In this document: positions 8,978 to 17,034 of the stretch, piece after piece | Position numbering within the stretch: the stretch's first letter is position 1 | How the letters are laid out: each line of letters opens with the position of its first letter | Assembly (NCBI GenBank): GCA_038239145.1 | Contig: JBBSFB010000018.1 | Location: 9,879-73,878 of the forward strand | Source: PALSA-610 sp038239145 | Lineage (GTDB): Bacteria > Actinomycetota > Acidimicrobiia > IMCC26256 > PALSA-610 | Direction: 5' to 3' | Length of the DNA stretch: 64,000 bases | Made by a program: the position numbers and the translations under genes | The notes under the pieces: model-generated | The model's database searches: none | Told to the model about the DNA's origin: nothing | The model's input: the letters and a program-made list of their open reading frames with translations, nothing else

Positions 8978-10362
8978 GCGGCTCGGGCCTCCCGCGGAAA
9001 GGTACACACGAACGTCGCGCCGCCTCCCGGCGTGTCCTCGTACCGGACAGAACCGCCGTGCGCGACGACGAGCGCGCGGACGATCGCGAGCCCGAGCCCG
9101 GTGCCCGAACGATCGGGGCGGGTCTCCGCGCTCTGGAACTCCTCGAAGATTCGGCCGCGAGCTTCGAGCGGTACGCCGGGACCGTGATCGGAGACGACCA
9201 GCTCGATGTCGTCGGTCCCGTTCGCCGATGTATGGGCGCCGACGACGATCTCGGAGCCGGGTGGCGCGAAGCGCAACGCGTTCTCCAAGAGGTTCAACAG
9301 GATCTGTTCGGCCATGGTCACGTCGAGAGAGACCGGCGGGAGGTCGTCGTCGACGTCCAGCCGGACGCGATGCGCGCGGGCGATCGGGCGCAGGCGCCGG
9401 ACCGCGTGCTGCACCAGATCGGCGATGTCGACCCGTTCGGGCTCGATCTCGAGCGCGCCGGCGCGGATACGGCTCAGCTCGAGCGTGTTGCGCACCAGCC
9501 GCTCCAGGCGCTCGGCCTCGTCCGAAATCGTCTCGAGGAGCTCCCGGCGTTCTTCCGGTTCGATCCGCGACCACGACGCCAACAGTGTCCCGGCCGCGGC
9601 CTTTACCGCGGTCAACGGCGTACGCAGGTTGTGGCTGACTGCCGAGAGGAACCCGGCCCGTTGCTGACCGATCTCGGCCACGAGCCGCGCGTCACGCACC
9701 TCCTCTTGGAGTCGTAACCGATCCACACCTGCCGCAAGTCCCGCGACGAGCGCTTCGAGTAGCTCGCGGTCGGCAGGAGAGAGTGGTCGAACGGAGCGGG
9801 CGAGCAGCGTGACGCCGGGACCGTCGACGCGCACGTTCGCGTGAGCAGGCTCGTCGACTGCCGCGAGCGCCGCGCCCGCGGTCAGTGTGCACGCGTCGAA
9901 CTTGAAGAGATCGGCGAGCGCGGCCGCGGCGCCGTGGAGCGCGTCGTCGACGTCGGCGCCCTCCAGCAACCGGTTGGTCAGGTCGAGCCGAACCTTGGCC
10001 TCGGCTTCGCGTTGCAGCGCAGTGGCGCTGAGGCTCGCGAGGCGCTGCACGATCCAACCGACGAGTGTCGCGGCGGCCGCGAACACTGCGAGCGCCACGA
10101 CGTCGTCGGAGCGATGGATCTTGAACGACCCCGTCGGTTCGGTGAAGAAGAAGTTGAGCGCGAGGAAGCCGACAACCGCACCGACCAGTCCCGACGGCAG
10201 GCCGAGAGTGCCGACCGCGAGAACGGTGACGAGGAGCAGGAGCGCGGCGACGGTGAGGTCGGCCCGCGCGCCCCGGGCGATCCCCGCCACCGCGAGGACG
10301 CCGACCACGGCCAACGTGATCCGGAGCAACGGCCGTTCGTGCATACGCATCCTGGGCGACAC
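8974..10362 (-). CDS. KdpD-like sensor histidine kinase lacking the N-terminal KdpD domain
   Basis: 462 residues, about half the length of KdpD. It begins directly with the four-helix DUF4118 membrane domain (about residues 12-108; 'LNFFFTEPTGSF' is the KdpD hallmark), then a GAF-like region, the HisKA phospho-acceptor H244 in 'FLSAVSHNLRTPL', and the ATPase N and G boxes ('LLENALRFAP', 'DHGPGVP', 'GTGLGLAI'). The cytosolic KdpD and universal-stress-like domains present in canonical KdpD are missing, so sensing may differ. Start is GTG at 10362; ATG at 10350 or 10344 are alternatives. Confidence 0.87.
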   Translation of the reverse strand: MSPRMRMHERPLLRITLAVVGVLAVAGIARGARADLTVAALLLLVTVLAVGTLGLPSGLVGAVVGFLALNFFFTEPTGSFKIHRSDDVVALAVFAAAATLVGWIVQRLASLSATALQREAEAKVRLDLTNRLLEGADVDDALHGAAAALADLFKFDACTLTAGAALAAVDEPAHANVRVDGPGVTLLARSVRPLSPADRELLEALVAGLAAGVDRLRLQEEVRDARLVAEIGQQRAGFLSAVSHNLRTPLTAVKAAAGTLLASWSRIEPEERRELLETISDEAERLERLVRNTLELSRIRAGALEIEPERVDIADLVQHAVRRLRPIARAHRVRLDVDDDLPPVSLDVTMAEQILLNLLENALRFAPPGSEIVVGAHTSANGTDDIELVVSDHGPGVPLEARGRIFEEFQSAETRPDRSGTGLGLAIVRALVVAHGGSVRYEDTPGGGATFVCTFPREARAA

Positions 10363-10422
10363 GATCGCACGGATCCCCGGATCAGGGCGGCATTCGGCGT
10401 GCCAAGCGGGTCCCGGCCCAGT

Positions 10423-10428
10423 TATCCT
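10423..10428 (+). promoter_or_regulatory. -10 box of the GYD-domain gene
   Basis: TATCCT eight bases before the ATG at 10437; probable leaderless promoter. Confidence 0.5.
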
Positions 10429-10436
10429 CCCGCGTC

Positions 10437-10730
10437 ATGCCGATGTACGCGATGCTCTCGACCCTCGGACCAGGCGGCTGGGAAACCCTGCGGGAGAAGC
10501 CCGACCGCATCCGGGAGGTCACCACCGAGGTGGAGGCGATGGGCCTGACGGTCCACGCGCAGTACGCGCTCATGGGTCAATACGACTTCTTGAACATCAT
10601 CGAGGCGCCCGACGAGGAGACGATGGCGGCTGCCGCGATCATGCTCGCCTCGCGCGGCACCATGCGTACGACGACCCTGCCCGCGATCCCCATCGATCAG
10701 CTGATCGCCCGCCTGAAGTCTGACGGATAA
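10437..10730 (+). CDS. GYD-domain protein
   Basis: 97 residues with the family hallmark 'ALMGQYDFLNIIEAPDEETM' in the middle. GYD proteins are small ferredoxin-like alpha/beta proteins whose biochemical role is not settled. No signal peptide or membrane segment. No Shine-Dalgarno is visible, and the start codon lies eight bases behind a TATCCT box, consistent with leaderless translation. Divergent from the sensor kinase gene and followed by a palindromic repeat, so it is probably a single-gene unit. Confidence 0.85.
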   Translation: MPMYAMLSTLGPGGWETLREKPDRIREVTTEVEAMGLTVHAQYALMGQYDFLNIIEAPDEETMAAAAIMLASRGTMRTTTLPAIPIDQLIARLKSDG

Positions 10731-10773
10731 GGGTCGTCGTCGACCGGGCACTCGTCTGGCACCGCCCACGAAA

Positions 10774-10834
10774 CCACCAACTGTTGTCGGAGTTTTCGGT
10801 GCATGGCGCGGATATCTCCGACAACAGTTGGTGG
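10774..10834. repeat. Perfect 19-base inverted repeat
   Basis: The arms are 10774-10792 and 10816-10834, reading CTCCGACAACAGTTGGTGG on one strand, around a 23-base loop. Each arm is followed or preceded by GGAGTTTTCG, giving a short direct repeat as well. The hairpin lies between the GYD gene and the convergent small gene, so it may end both transcripts. The right arm closely resembles a sequence at 39699-39718 (16 of 20 bases). Confidence 0.75.
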
Positions 10835-10876
10835 AGTTTTCGAGGTCGGGCTTCGCGTTGGTGGTGACGGACGCTC

Positions 10877-11089
10877 TCAGATCCACCAGGTGCTGCGGCG
10901 GTTTTCTTCTCGCAGGTCGGACTCCGGGAAGGAGACGGGGAGGATCGAGCCGTCGGAACGGCGGCGGACCTTGTACATCGGCTTGCCCGTCGCATCGTGC
11001 TCGGCGTCGAGGCAGTCGGCGACTTCGAATCCACGTGACCACTTCGATTCGAAGCGGCCCCTGACCTCGACGCGCGTGCCGGCTCTCAC
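10877..11089 (-). CDS. Small conserved basic protein
   Basis: 70 residues from GTG 11089, which is preceded by GGAG. The sequence begins 'VRAGTRVEVRGRFESKW', contains 'YKVRRRSDGSILP' and ends in 'RRSTWWI'. It looks like a single small beta-barrel (SH3- or Tudor-like), and similar short proteins are common in actinobacteria, but I know no function. No signal peptide or membrane segment. The open frame extends upstream of the chosen start without a better start codon. It is convergent with the GYD gene and divergent from rnhB. Confidence 0.6.
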   Translation of the reverse strand: MRAGTRVEVRGRFESKWSRGFEVADCLDAEHDATGKPMYKVRRRSDGSILPVSFPESDLREENRRSTWWI

Positions 11090-11172
11090 ATCTCCATCGT
11101 ACGGCGCGTGTCCAGCGGTCCTGATGTGCGCCAACACCTCGTGTGCGCGATCGGCGAGTAGCGTCACGCGCT

Positions 11173-11856
11173 GTGACCGCGCCCTATCCAACGCTGCGAG
11201 TCGAGCGGAAGTACTGGGCCGAAGGCGACCGCATCGTGGTCGGTATCGACGAGGTTGGCCGGGGTTCCTGGGCGGGTCCGGTGACGGTGGCGGCTGTGGT
11301 TCCGGGAGACGAGCATCTCGCCGGCGTACGCGACTCGAAGCTCTTGAGCCCGCAAGAACGAGAGGTCGCAGCGGCGCGGGTGCGGGGCTGGGCCCGGGCC
11401 ATCGGCGTGGGACATGCTTCGCACGAGGAGTGCGACCTCGTCGGGATGACCGAAGCACAGCGCCGGGCCGCCGGACGCGCGCTGGAGCAACTCGCGGCGC
11501 AGGGATATACCCCCGATCGGATCGTTCTCGACGGCAAGCACGACTATCTCGGCATGCCGCGCGTCGTGCGGACGATCATCAAGGGCGACCAGAAGGTCTT
11601 GTCGGTCGCGGCGGCGTCCGTGGTCGCCAAGACCACACGCGACGCGATGATGGCGGAAGAGGCCGAGCACTACCCGGCCTACGGATTCGAGTCGAACCGC
11701 GGCTATCCCGCGCCCCACCACAAGTGCGCGCTGGCCGGATACGGGCCTTCGGCGATCCACCGCCGCTCGTGGATCTTCATGGACTACTGCCTCTGGGGCG
11801 GGATCCCGCGCTTCGAGCGGCAGCCGACCCTCTTCTCGGGAGCGATCGATGGTTGA
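11173..11856 (+). CDS. rnhB: Ribonuclease HII
   Basis: Removes RNA from RNA/DNA hybrids, including single embedded ribonucleotides. The signature 'GIDEVGRGSWAGPV' gives the first catalytic Asp-Glu pair, and 'DSKLLSP', 'IKGDQKVLSVAAASVVAKTTRD' and 'YGFESNRGYPAPHH' match the remaining family blocks. GTG at 11173 gives 227 residues; GTG at 11143 is also possible. The C-terminus overlaps the pgi start by eight bases, so the two genes are probably co-transcribed even though their functions are unrelated. Confidence 0.93.
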   Translation: MTAPYPTLRVERKYWAEGDRIVVGIDEVGRGSWAGPVTVAAVVPGDEHLAGVRDSKLLSPQEREVAAARVRGWARAIGVGHASHEECDLVGMTEAQRRAAGRALEQLAAQGYTPDRIVLDGKHDYLGMPRVVRTIIKGDQKVLSVAAASVVAKTTRDAMMAEEAEHYPAYGFESNRGYPAPHHKCALAGYGPSAIHRRSWIFMDYCLWGGIPRFERQPTLFSGAIDG

Positions 11857-13438
11857 CGCGCGCTGGGACTCGCTCGGGTTGCACGCGAACGCGATGCGAC
11901 AACGCACCGTGAAGCAACTCTTCGATGAAGAGCCTCACCGAGATCAGATGCACGTCGAGGCCGCGGGTTGGTATCTCGACTACGCCAAGCACCGCGTGAG
12001 TGCAGAGACGATTCGCCTGTTACGCGATCTCGTGACCGAACGCGGGCTTCGCGAGCGCATCGACGCGATGTTCGCGGGCGAGCACATCAACGTCACCGAA
12101 GATCGGGCGGTGCTGCACGTTGCGCTCCGGATGCCGGCCGATGCGCGTCTCGTCGTCGACGGTGTCGACGTGGTGGCCGAGGTACACCAGGTGCTGGACC
12201 GGATGTCGACGTTCGCGGAATCGATCCGCAACGGCAGCCGGACCGGGCACACCGGTCGACCGATCCGCAACGTCGTGAACATCGGGATCGGCGGCAGCGA
12301 CCTCGGTCCGTCGATGGCCTATGACGCGCTGCGCGCCTACAGCCGTCGCGACATGCAGTTCCGCTTCGTGTCGAACGTCGACGGCGCCGACCTGGTGGAT
12401 GCCGTGCACGATCTCGACGCGACCGAGACGCTGTTCGTCGTCTCGTCGAAGACCTTCACCACGTTGGAGACGCTGACCAACGCGCGCGCGGCACGCGCGT
12501 GGTTGCTCGACGGGTTGGGGGGCGACGAGCGCGCGGTCGCCAAGCACTTCGTTGCGGTCTCGACGAACTCCGAGAAGGTCGCCGAGTTCGGCATCGACAC
12601 CGCGAACATGTTCGAGTTCTGGGACTGGGTCGGCGGTCGCTACTCGATGTGGTCGGCGATCGGCTTGTCGTTGATGCTCGCGGTCGGTCCCGACAACTTC
12701 CGCGAGTTTCTCGCCGGCGCGCACGAGATGGACGAACACTTCCGCACCGCGCCGTTCACTGCGAACCTTCCGGTGCTGATGGGCATGCTCGGGTGCTGGT
12801 ACCGCGACTTCCTCGACGCGCAGTCGCAGGCCGTCGTGCCGTACGCGCAGGCGCTGGTCAAGTTGCCGTCGTATCTGCAACAGCTCGAGATGGAGAGCAA
12901 CGGCAAGTCGGTGCGGGCGGACGGCGTGCCCGTCGATCAGCCGACCGGCGAGATCGTGTGGGGCACCGTGGGCACGAACGGGCAGCACGCGTATTTCCAG
13001 CTGCTGCACCAGGGGACCACGCTCGTCCCGATCGATTTCATCGGGTTCGATCACCCGCAACCCGATCACGCGCTGGGCGACCAGCAGGACCTCCTCGTTG
13101 CGAATTTGCTCGCGCAGGCCGAAGGGCTTGCTTTCGGTACCGACGACCCGGAGCTCCCGCCGTACCGAGTCATGCCCGGCAACCGGCCGTCGTCGACCTT
13201 GATGGCCTCACAGCTCACGCCCTCCGCCCTCGGCGCCCTCGTCGCGGCGTACGAGCACAAGGTGTTCACGCTGGGCACCATCTGGGGCATCGACTCGTTC
13301 GACCAGTGGGGCGTGGAGCTCGGCAAGAAGCTCGCCCAGACGATCGCGGGCGAGATCGCGGCACCCGACGATGCCGGCCTCGCGCACGACTCGTCGACGA
13401 ATGCCATGATCCGGCGCTACCGCAACCGTTCCTCCTAG
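11849..13438 (+). CDS. pgi: Glucose-6-phosphate isomerase
   Basis: Interconverts glucose-6-phosphate and fructose-6-phosphate in glycolysis and gluconeogenesis; cytosolic. 529 residues, normal length. Conserved blocks are present in order: 'NIGIGGSDLGP', 'VSSKTFTTLETL', the SIS-domain 'FWDWVGGRYSMWSAIGLS', 'MESNGKSVR', and 'GEIVWGTVGTNGQHAYFQLLHQG' with the catalytic Glu and His. The start lies inside the rnhB C-terminus. Its TAG stop forms the first three bases of a -10 box (TAGGCT) for the next gene. Confidence 0.96.
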   Translation: MVDARWDSLGLHANAMRQRTVKQLFDEEPHRDQMHVEAAGWYLDYAKHRVSAETIRLLRDLVTERGLRERIDAMFAGEHINVTEDRAVLHVALRMPADARLVVDGVDVVAEVHQVLDRMSTFAESIRNGSRTGHTGRPIRNVVNIGIGGSDLGPSMAYDALRAYSRRDMQFRFVSNVDGADLVDAVHDLDATETLFVVSSKTFTTLETLTNARAARAWLLDGLGGDERAVAKHFVAVSTNSEKVAEFGIDTANMFEFWDWVGGRYSMWSAIGLSLMLAVGPDNFREFLAGAHEMDEHFRTAPFTANLPVLMGMLGCWYRDFLDAQSQAVVPYAQALVKLPSYLQQLEMESNGKSVRADGVPVDQPTGEIVWGTVGTNGQHAYFQLLHQGTTLVPIDFIGFDHPQPDHALGDQQDLLVANLLAQAEGLAFGTDDPELPPYRVMPGNRPSSTLMASQLTPSALGALVAAYEHKVFTLGTIWGIDSFDQWGVELGKKLAQTIAGEIAAPDDAGLAHDSSTNAMIRRYRNRSS

Positions 13439-13441
13439 GCT
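13436..13441 (+). promoter_or_regulatory. -10 box overlapping the pgi stop codon
   Basis: TAGGCT, six bases before the ATG at 13448. Its first three bases are the pgi stop. Probable leaderless promoter for the small downstream gene. Confidence 0.5.
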
Positions 13442-13447
13442 GGCGGC

Positions 13448-13795
13448 ATGGGTCAGCCGATCACTGTGACGATGCGCGCCGGCGCCGCGCCCGACATCCG
13501 CTTCTTCGAGTGCAACCGCTCGCTGACCGGGATGGCGATCGAGGTGTACACGGCCGATTCGCCGATCGGCGCGCGGCCTCCCGACGTGCTCGCCCAGCGG
13601 TTGCTCGCAGCGGGTGCGGCCAAGGTGACGATCTACTCGAACGTCGTCACCATCGAGGCGCCCGCCGCCGCGTGGGCAGTGCTCGAGCCCAAGGCGACGT
13701 TCACTATCGAACACCTCTTCGAGTTCTACGGCGACGACGCGGGGTGGTCGTTCGAGGCCCGCGGCGTCGAGCCCGAGATCTCCAAAGTCCAATAG
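13448..13795 (+). CDS. Small unknown protein, possibly NifU-N-like fold
   Basis: 115 residues. The part 'LLAAGAAKVTIYSNVVTIEAPAAAWAVLEPK' has the spacing of the Nfu/NifU N-terminal scaffold fold (a valley of hydrophobic strands followed by a Trp and a Leu-Glu-Pro), but there are no Cys for cluster binding other than one in 'FFECNRS'. No signal peptide. ATG lies six bases behind TAGGCT, so translation is probably leaderless. The gene stands between pgi and a convergent hydrolase. Function unknown. Confidence 0.6.
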   Translation: MGQPITVTMRAGAAPDIRFFECNRSLTGMAIEVYTADSPIGARPPDVLAQRLLAAGAAKVTIYSNVVTIEAPAAAWAVLEPKATFTIEHLFEFYGDDAGWSFEARGVEPEISKVQ

Positions 13796-13835
13796 CTCGA
13801 CGTTCTACGCGCTTCGATATCGACGGTATCCCGGC

Positions 13836-14504
13836 TCAAAGGCGTAACAAGTAGTTCGCCAGGAGATCGGGATGCGCGAGCGACACGAGGTGGCCGCCGG
13901 GCACCACGTCGATGTCGATACCGAGTCGGTCGTGCGCCACCCGGCGTTGGAACTCGACCGGAAAGAAACGGTCGTCGGATCCGGCCACCGCTCGAATCGA
14001 GATCGACGGCCATGTGTCGAAGTCGCACGTCGACGCGAACGCGGCCTCGGTTTCGTCGCGTTGGTGGTGTTCGCCAACTGCTGCGATCCCCACCGGGACG
14101 TCGTGCAGGAAGTACGTCTCCGCATCGAAGTCGGTGCTGTACCCGCCGGCTTCGGCCGCCTTGATGCGCGCCTCGGACGCACCGGTGTTGTCCCACCAGT
14201 CGCCCGGCGTCTCGTGCGGCACGGGGATCATCGCGTTCACAAAGGTCAACGACTCCACCGCCGCGCCTACGCACACCATCGGAGCGGTGAAACCACCCAT
14301 CGACTGTGCGACCAGCGCGATGTCGGTGCGGCCGTCGATCGCGGCGAGCACCAGATCTGCGTATTCGGCGAGACCGGCGGCGTCGTCGTCGCCGGGGAGG
14401 TCGACCGCGATCGCGGTGTGGCCGGCGCGCTCCAACAACGGCACGATCCGACTCCAATACCAAGCGACCCCGCCCGCTCCGGGGATCAGGACGAACGCAC
14501 TCAT
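13836..14504 (-). CDS. Alpha/beta hydrolase
   Basis: 222 residues. The fold begins with 'FVLIPGAGGVAWYWSRIVPLLERAG' (oxyanion region), has the nucleophile elbow 'VAQSMGG' (Ser), an Asp in 'AGSDDRFFP' and the catalytic His in 'PGGHLVSLAHPD'. Close in pattern to esterase/salicylate-esterase-like enzymes that act on small esters. Start ATG 14504 is preferred over ATG 14528: it gives the usual family N-terminus and has GGAG 11 bases upstream. Divergent from the SOS cassette, with 117 bases between the two start codons. Confidence 0.85.
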   Translation of the reverse strand: MSAFVLIPGAGGVAWYWSRIVPLLERAGHTAIAVDLPGDDDAAGLAEYADLVLAAIDGRTDIALVAQSMGGFTAPMVCVGAAVESLTFVNAMIPVPHETPGDWWDNTGASEARIKAAEAGGYSTDFDAETYFLHDVPVGIAAVGEHHQRDETEAAFASTCDFDTWPSISIRAVAGSDDRFFPVEFQRRVAHDRLGIDIDVVPGGHLVSLAHPDLLANYLLRL

Positions 14505-14593
14505 ACCGGTACCGGCTCCTTCGTTCATGCCTTCGAGGTTCGACTTCCCGAGCGGGCAGAGCTCATCGGTGCCTGGGCCCGGCGCTTGCGGGG

Positions 14594-14609
14594 GCGAACA
14601 TGTGTTCGC
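14594..14609. promoter_or_regulatory. LexA-binding SOS box
   Basis: GCGAAC-ATGT-GTTCGC has perfect 6-base arms and a 4-base centre. This matches the actinobacterial SOS box (GAAC-N4-GTTC). It abuts the -10 box at 14610, so LexA binding would block RNA polymerase on the imuA'-imuB-dnaE2 cassette. Confidence 0.9.
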
Positions 14610-14615
14610 TATCGT
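14610..14615 (+). promoter_or_regulatory. -10 box of the mutagenesis cassette
   Basis: TATCGT immediately after the LexA box and six bases before GTG 14622; probable leaderless start of the imuA'-imuB-dnaE2 transcript. Confidence 0.6.
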
Positions 14616-14621
14616 CGACTC

Positions 14622-15287
14622 GTGGTCGCAGCCTCGATTTCCCCCAGCCTTCGCAATGATGGCTTGCCCCGGCGGGACGAGCATGCCCGGGCGCAGTTGC
14701 GGGCTGCCGCCACCCAGGCCGCTCCGGCGGTCCTGGCCTGTGACCGGCTCCTCGCCGTTCCCGGGCCGATGGGTCAGCTTCTTCCGGCGGGTGGAATCCA
14801 GCGTGGCAGCACGGTCGCGCTGGAGGGGCCACCGGGTTCGGGGTCGACGACCGTTGCGCTCATCCTCGCCGCGGCAACCACCTCCGTAGGCGAGTGGGCG
14901 GCGGTCGTCGACCCCGACGGCACCGTGGGGGCCCGGGCCGCGGCCGAGCTCGGCGTCGCCCTGGAACGGTGCGCGATCGTCCGACGCGTCACGCCCGACC
15001 GATGGCTGACCGTCGTCGGCGCGTTGCTCGATGGTGTCTCGCTCGTCGTGGCTGCGGTGCCCCCCGGCTTGCGGTCCGGCGACGCCCGCCGGCTCACGGC
15101 CCGAGCGCGGGAACGGGCCACCGTGCTCGTCACGCTCGGACCGTGGCCGGTCGAGGCTTCGCTTCGTCTCTCTACGCACGGTCGCGCCTGGTCGGGTCTT
15201 GCGAACGGCGGAGGTTTGCTCGCGCGCTGCGAGCCGGACGTGCGCGTCGAGGGAAAGCGGATGCGCGCGCACGCTCGGGCCGGATGA
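14622..15287 (+). CDS. imuA: ImuA'-like RecA-fold protein of the SOS mutasome
   Basis: 221 residues from GTG 14622. It holds a RecA-like core with a P-loop-like 'LEGPPGSGSTTVALIL' at about residues 68-83, but the Walker A lysine is replaced by Ser75, so ATP hydrolysis is doubtful. In mycobacteria ImuA' joins ImuB and DnaE2 in damage-induced translesion synthesis. Position and LexA control are the best evidence here; sequence alone would be weak. The stop overlaps the imuB ATG by four bases. Confidence 0.8.
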   Translation: MVAASISPSLRNDGLPRRDEHARAQLRAAATQAAPAVLACDRLLAVPGPMGQLLPAGGIQRGSTVALEGPPGSGSTTVALILAAATTSVGEWAAVVDPDGTVGARAAAELGVALERCAIVRRVTPDRWLTVVGALLDGVSLVVAAVPPGLRSGDARRLTARARERATVLVTLGPWPVEASLRLSTHGRAWSGLANGGGLLARCEPDVRVEGKRMRAHARAG

Positions 15288-16993
15288 GCACCCGCTCTGC
15301 CAGCCTCGCGGCCAGTCGCACGGCCGACCGCACCGCCAGTCGTACTGGGTGCGTGTGGTGTCCCGACTGGCCGGTGATCGCAGCGCGTAAACACGCCGAC
15401 ACCATCGGTCTCGCGGGTATGAGCTCGGGCGATCTGCGCAACCGACCCGTCATCGTGCGGGAACGGGTGGGGAGCCGCGACATCGTGCGGGCCGCGTCCA
15501 CCGACGCGCGTGCGGTCGGTGTGATGCGCGGCATGCGCCGGCGGGAGGCCGAGGCCCGATGCCCGGAAGCAGTGTGTGTCGATGTCGACGAAGCGAACGA
15601 GGCCCGCACGTTCGAGGTCGTCGCGCGCGCCATCGAGGTGTTCACACCCCGGGTCGTACTCGAGCGTCCCGGCCGCTGCGAGTTCCCCACTCGGGGCCCG
15701 TCGCGCTACTTCGGGGGTGACGACGCGCTCGCGGAGAAGATCCGCGCTGGTGTTGCGGCCGCGCTCGGTCCCGACGGTGACGATGTGCGCGTCGGTATCG
15801 CCGACGGTGTGTTCGTCGCCCGGCTCGCGGCGAGGCGTTCGGTGGTCGTGCCTGCGGGCGGATCGGCCGAGTTCGTTGCGCCCTGGCCGGTGTCGGTACT
15901 GGACGACAACGATCTCGCGGGCCTGCTCATCCGCCTCGGTCTTCCGACGCTCGGCGCGGTCGCGGCGTTGGCGTCGGATGCTGTGCTCGCCCGGTTCGGG
16001 TCGGAAGGGCGGCGGATCCACGAGCTCGCCCGGGGCATCGATCCCGGTCCGTCCGTACTCGTCGCGCCCCCGTCCGATCTCGTCGAGCGCACCGAGCTGG
16101 ATCCGCCCGCGGAACGGGTCGACATCGCCGCGTTCGCGGCCAAGGAGCTTGCCGACCGTCTGCTCGAACGGTTGGCGGAACGGGGTCTTGCGTGCACGCG
16201 CGTGCTCGTGGAGGTGGAGACCGAGCACGGCGAACGGCTCACCCGGTGTTGGCGGCACGCCCGTTCCGCGCTCGGCGACGCGCTCACCCCCGGAGTGCTG
16301 GCCGAACGCGTGCGCTGGCAACTCGACGCGTGGATCAACACGGGGGAGACGACCGCCGGTATCACGAGCTTGATGCTGACCCCCGACGAGGTCGTGCCCG
16401 CCGACGGGCGCCAGCTGGGGTTCTGGGGTGGCGATCAGGTCGCGCACCAGCGCGCCGATCGCGCGCTCGCGCGCATCCAGGGCATGCTCGGCTTCGACGC
16501 GGTCACCACTGCGGTCGTGCAAGGCGGCCGGACCGCAGCAGAGCAGGCTCGCTTCGTCCCGTGGGGAGAGCCGCGCGATCCCGAGCGCCCGCTCGCGGTT
16601 GGCACCGAGGTCGCGGCGTGGCCGGGCGCGCTGCCGCCCCCGTTCCCGGCCCGTGTGTTCGATCCGCCGTTCCCGGCCGAGCTCCTCGACGCCCGGGGGA
16701 ACGCGGTCGCGGTGAACGGCCGGGGTGAGCAGGTACGCGCCCCCGCCCACGTACGCAGTCGAGTGCTTCCTGAGGGTGGGGGCGCCGTGCACGCGTGGGC
16801 GGGGCCGTGGGCGCACGACGTGCGGTGGTGGGATCCCGCCGCGCACCGGCGGTGTGCAAGGTGGCAGGTCGTGGTCCGTGCGGACGAAGCGCAGCGCCGC
16901 GGTGCCCGAGGGAGCCATGGTGATGTCAACCACGTTGCGTGCATCGTCGTCGTTGTTGGTGGTCGAGCAGGAATCGAAGCCATCTACGACTGA
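15284..16993 (+). CDS. imuB: ImuB, catalytically dead Y-family polymerase-like adaptor
   Basis: 569 residues from ATG 15284 (ATGA overlap with imuA'). The N-terminus 'CVWCPDWPVIAARKH' replaces the catalytic 'DxDxF' of true Y-family polymerases, and the palm region 'CEFPTRGPSRYFGGDDALAEKI' lacks the SxDE motif, as in known ImuB proteins. The finger and helix-hairpin-helix region ('LIRLGLPTLGAVAAL') is retained. ImuB bridges DnaE2, ImuA' and the sliding clamp. The last ~20 residues before the stop overlap the region just ahead of dnaE2. Confidence 0.9.
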   Translation: MSTRSASLAASRTADRTASRTGCVWCPDWPVIAARKHADTIGLAGMSSGDLRNRPVIVRERVGSRDIVRAASTDARAVGVMRGMRRREAEARCPEAVCVDVDEANEARTFEVVARAIEVFTPRVVLERPGRCEFPTRGPSRYFGGDDALAEKIRAGVAAALGPDGDDVRVGIADGVFVARLAARRSVVVPAGGSAEFVAPWPVSVLDDNDLAGLLIRLGLPTLGAVAALASDAVLARFGSEGRRIHELARGIDPGPSVLVAPPSDLVERTELDPPAERVDIAAFAAKELADRLLERLAERGLACTRVLVEVETEHGERLTRCWRHARSALGDALTPGVLAERVRWQLDAWINTGETTAGITSLMLTPDEVVPADGRQLGFWGGDQVAHQRADRALARIQGMLGFDAVTTAVVQGGRTAAEQARFVPWGEPRDPERPLAVGTEVAAWPGALPPPFPARVFDPPFPAELLDARGNAVAVNGRGEQVRAPAHVRSRVLPEGGGAVHAWAGPWAHDVRWWDPAAHRRCARWQVVVRADEAQRRGARGSHGDVNHVACIVVVVGGRAGIEAIYD

Positions 16994-17034
16994 CCAACCA
17001 CTCATCAGTTTCATCGACGATTCGGACCGGCGCT

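Noticed and set aside
14774..17014. 746-codon open frame on the minus strand over imuA'-imuB
   Set aside because: Shadow of the SOS cassette; composition is Arg/His/Gly-rich without motifs.
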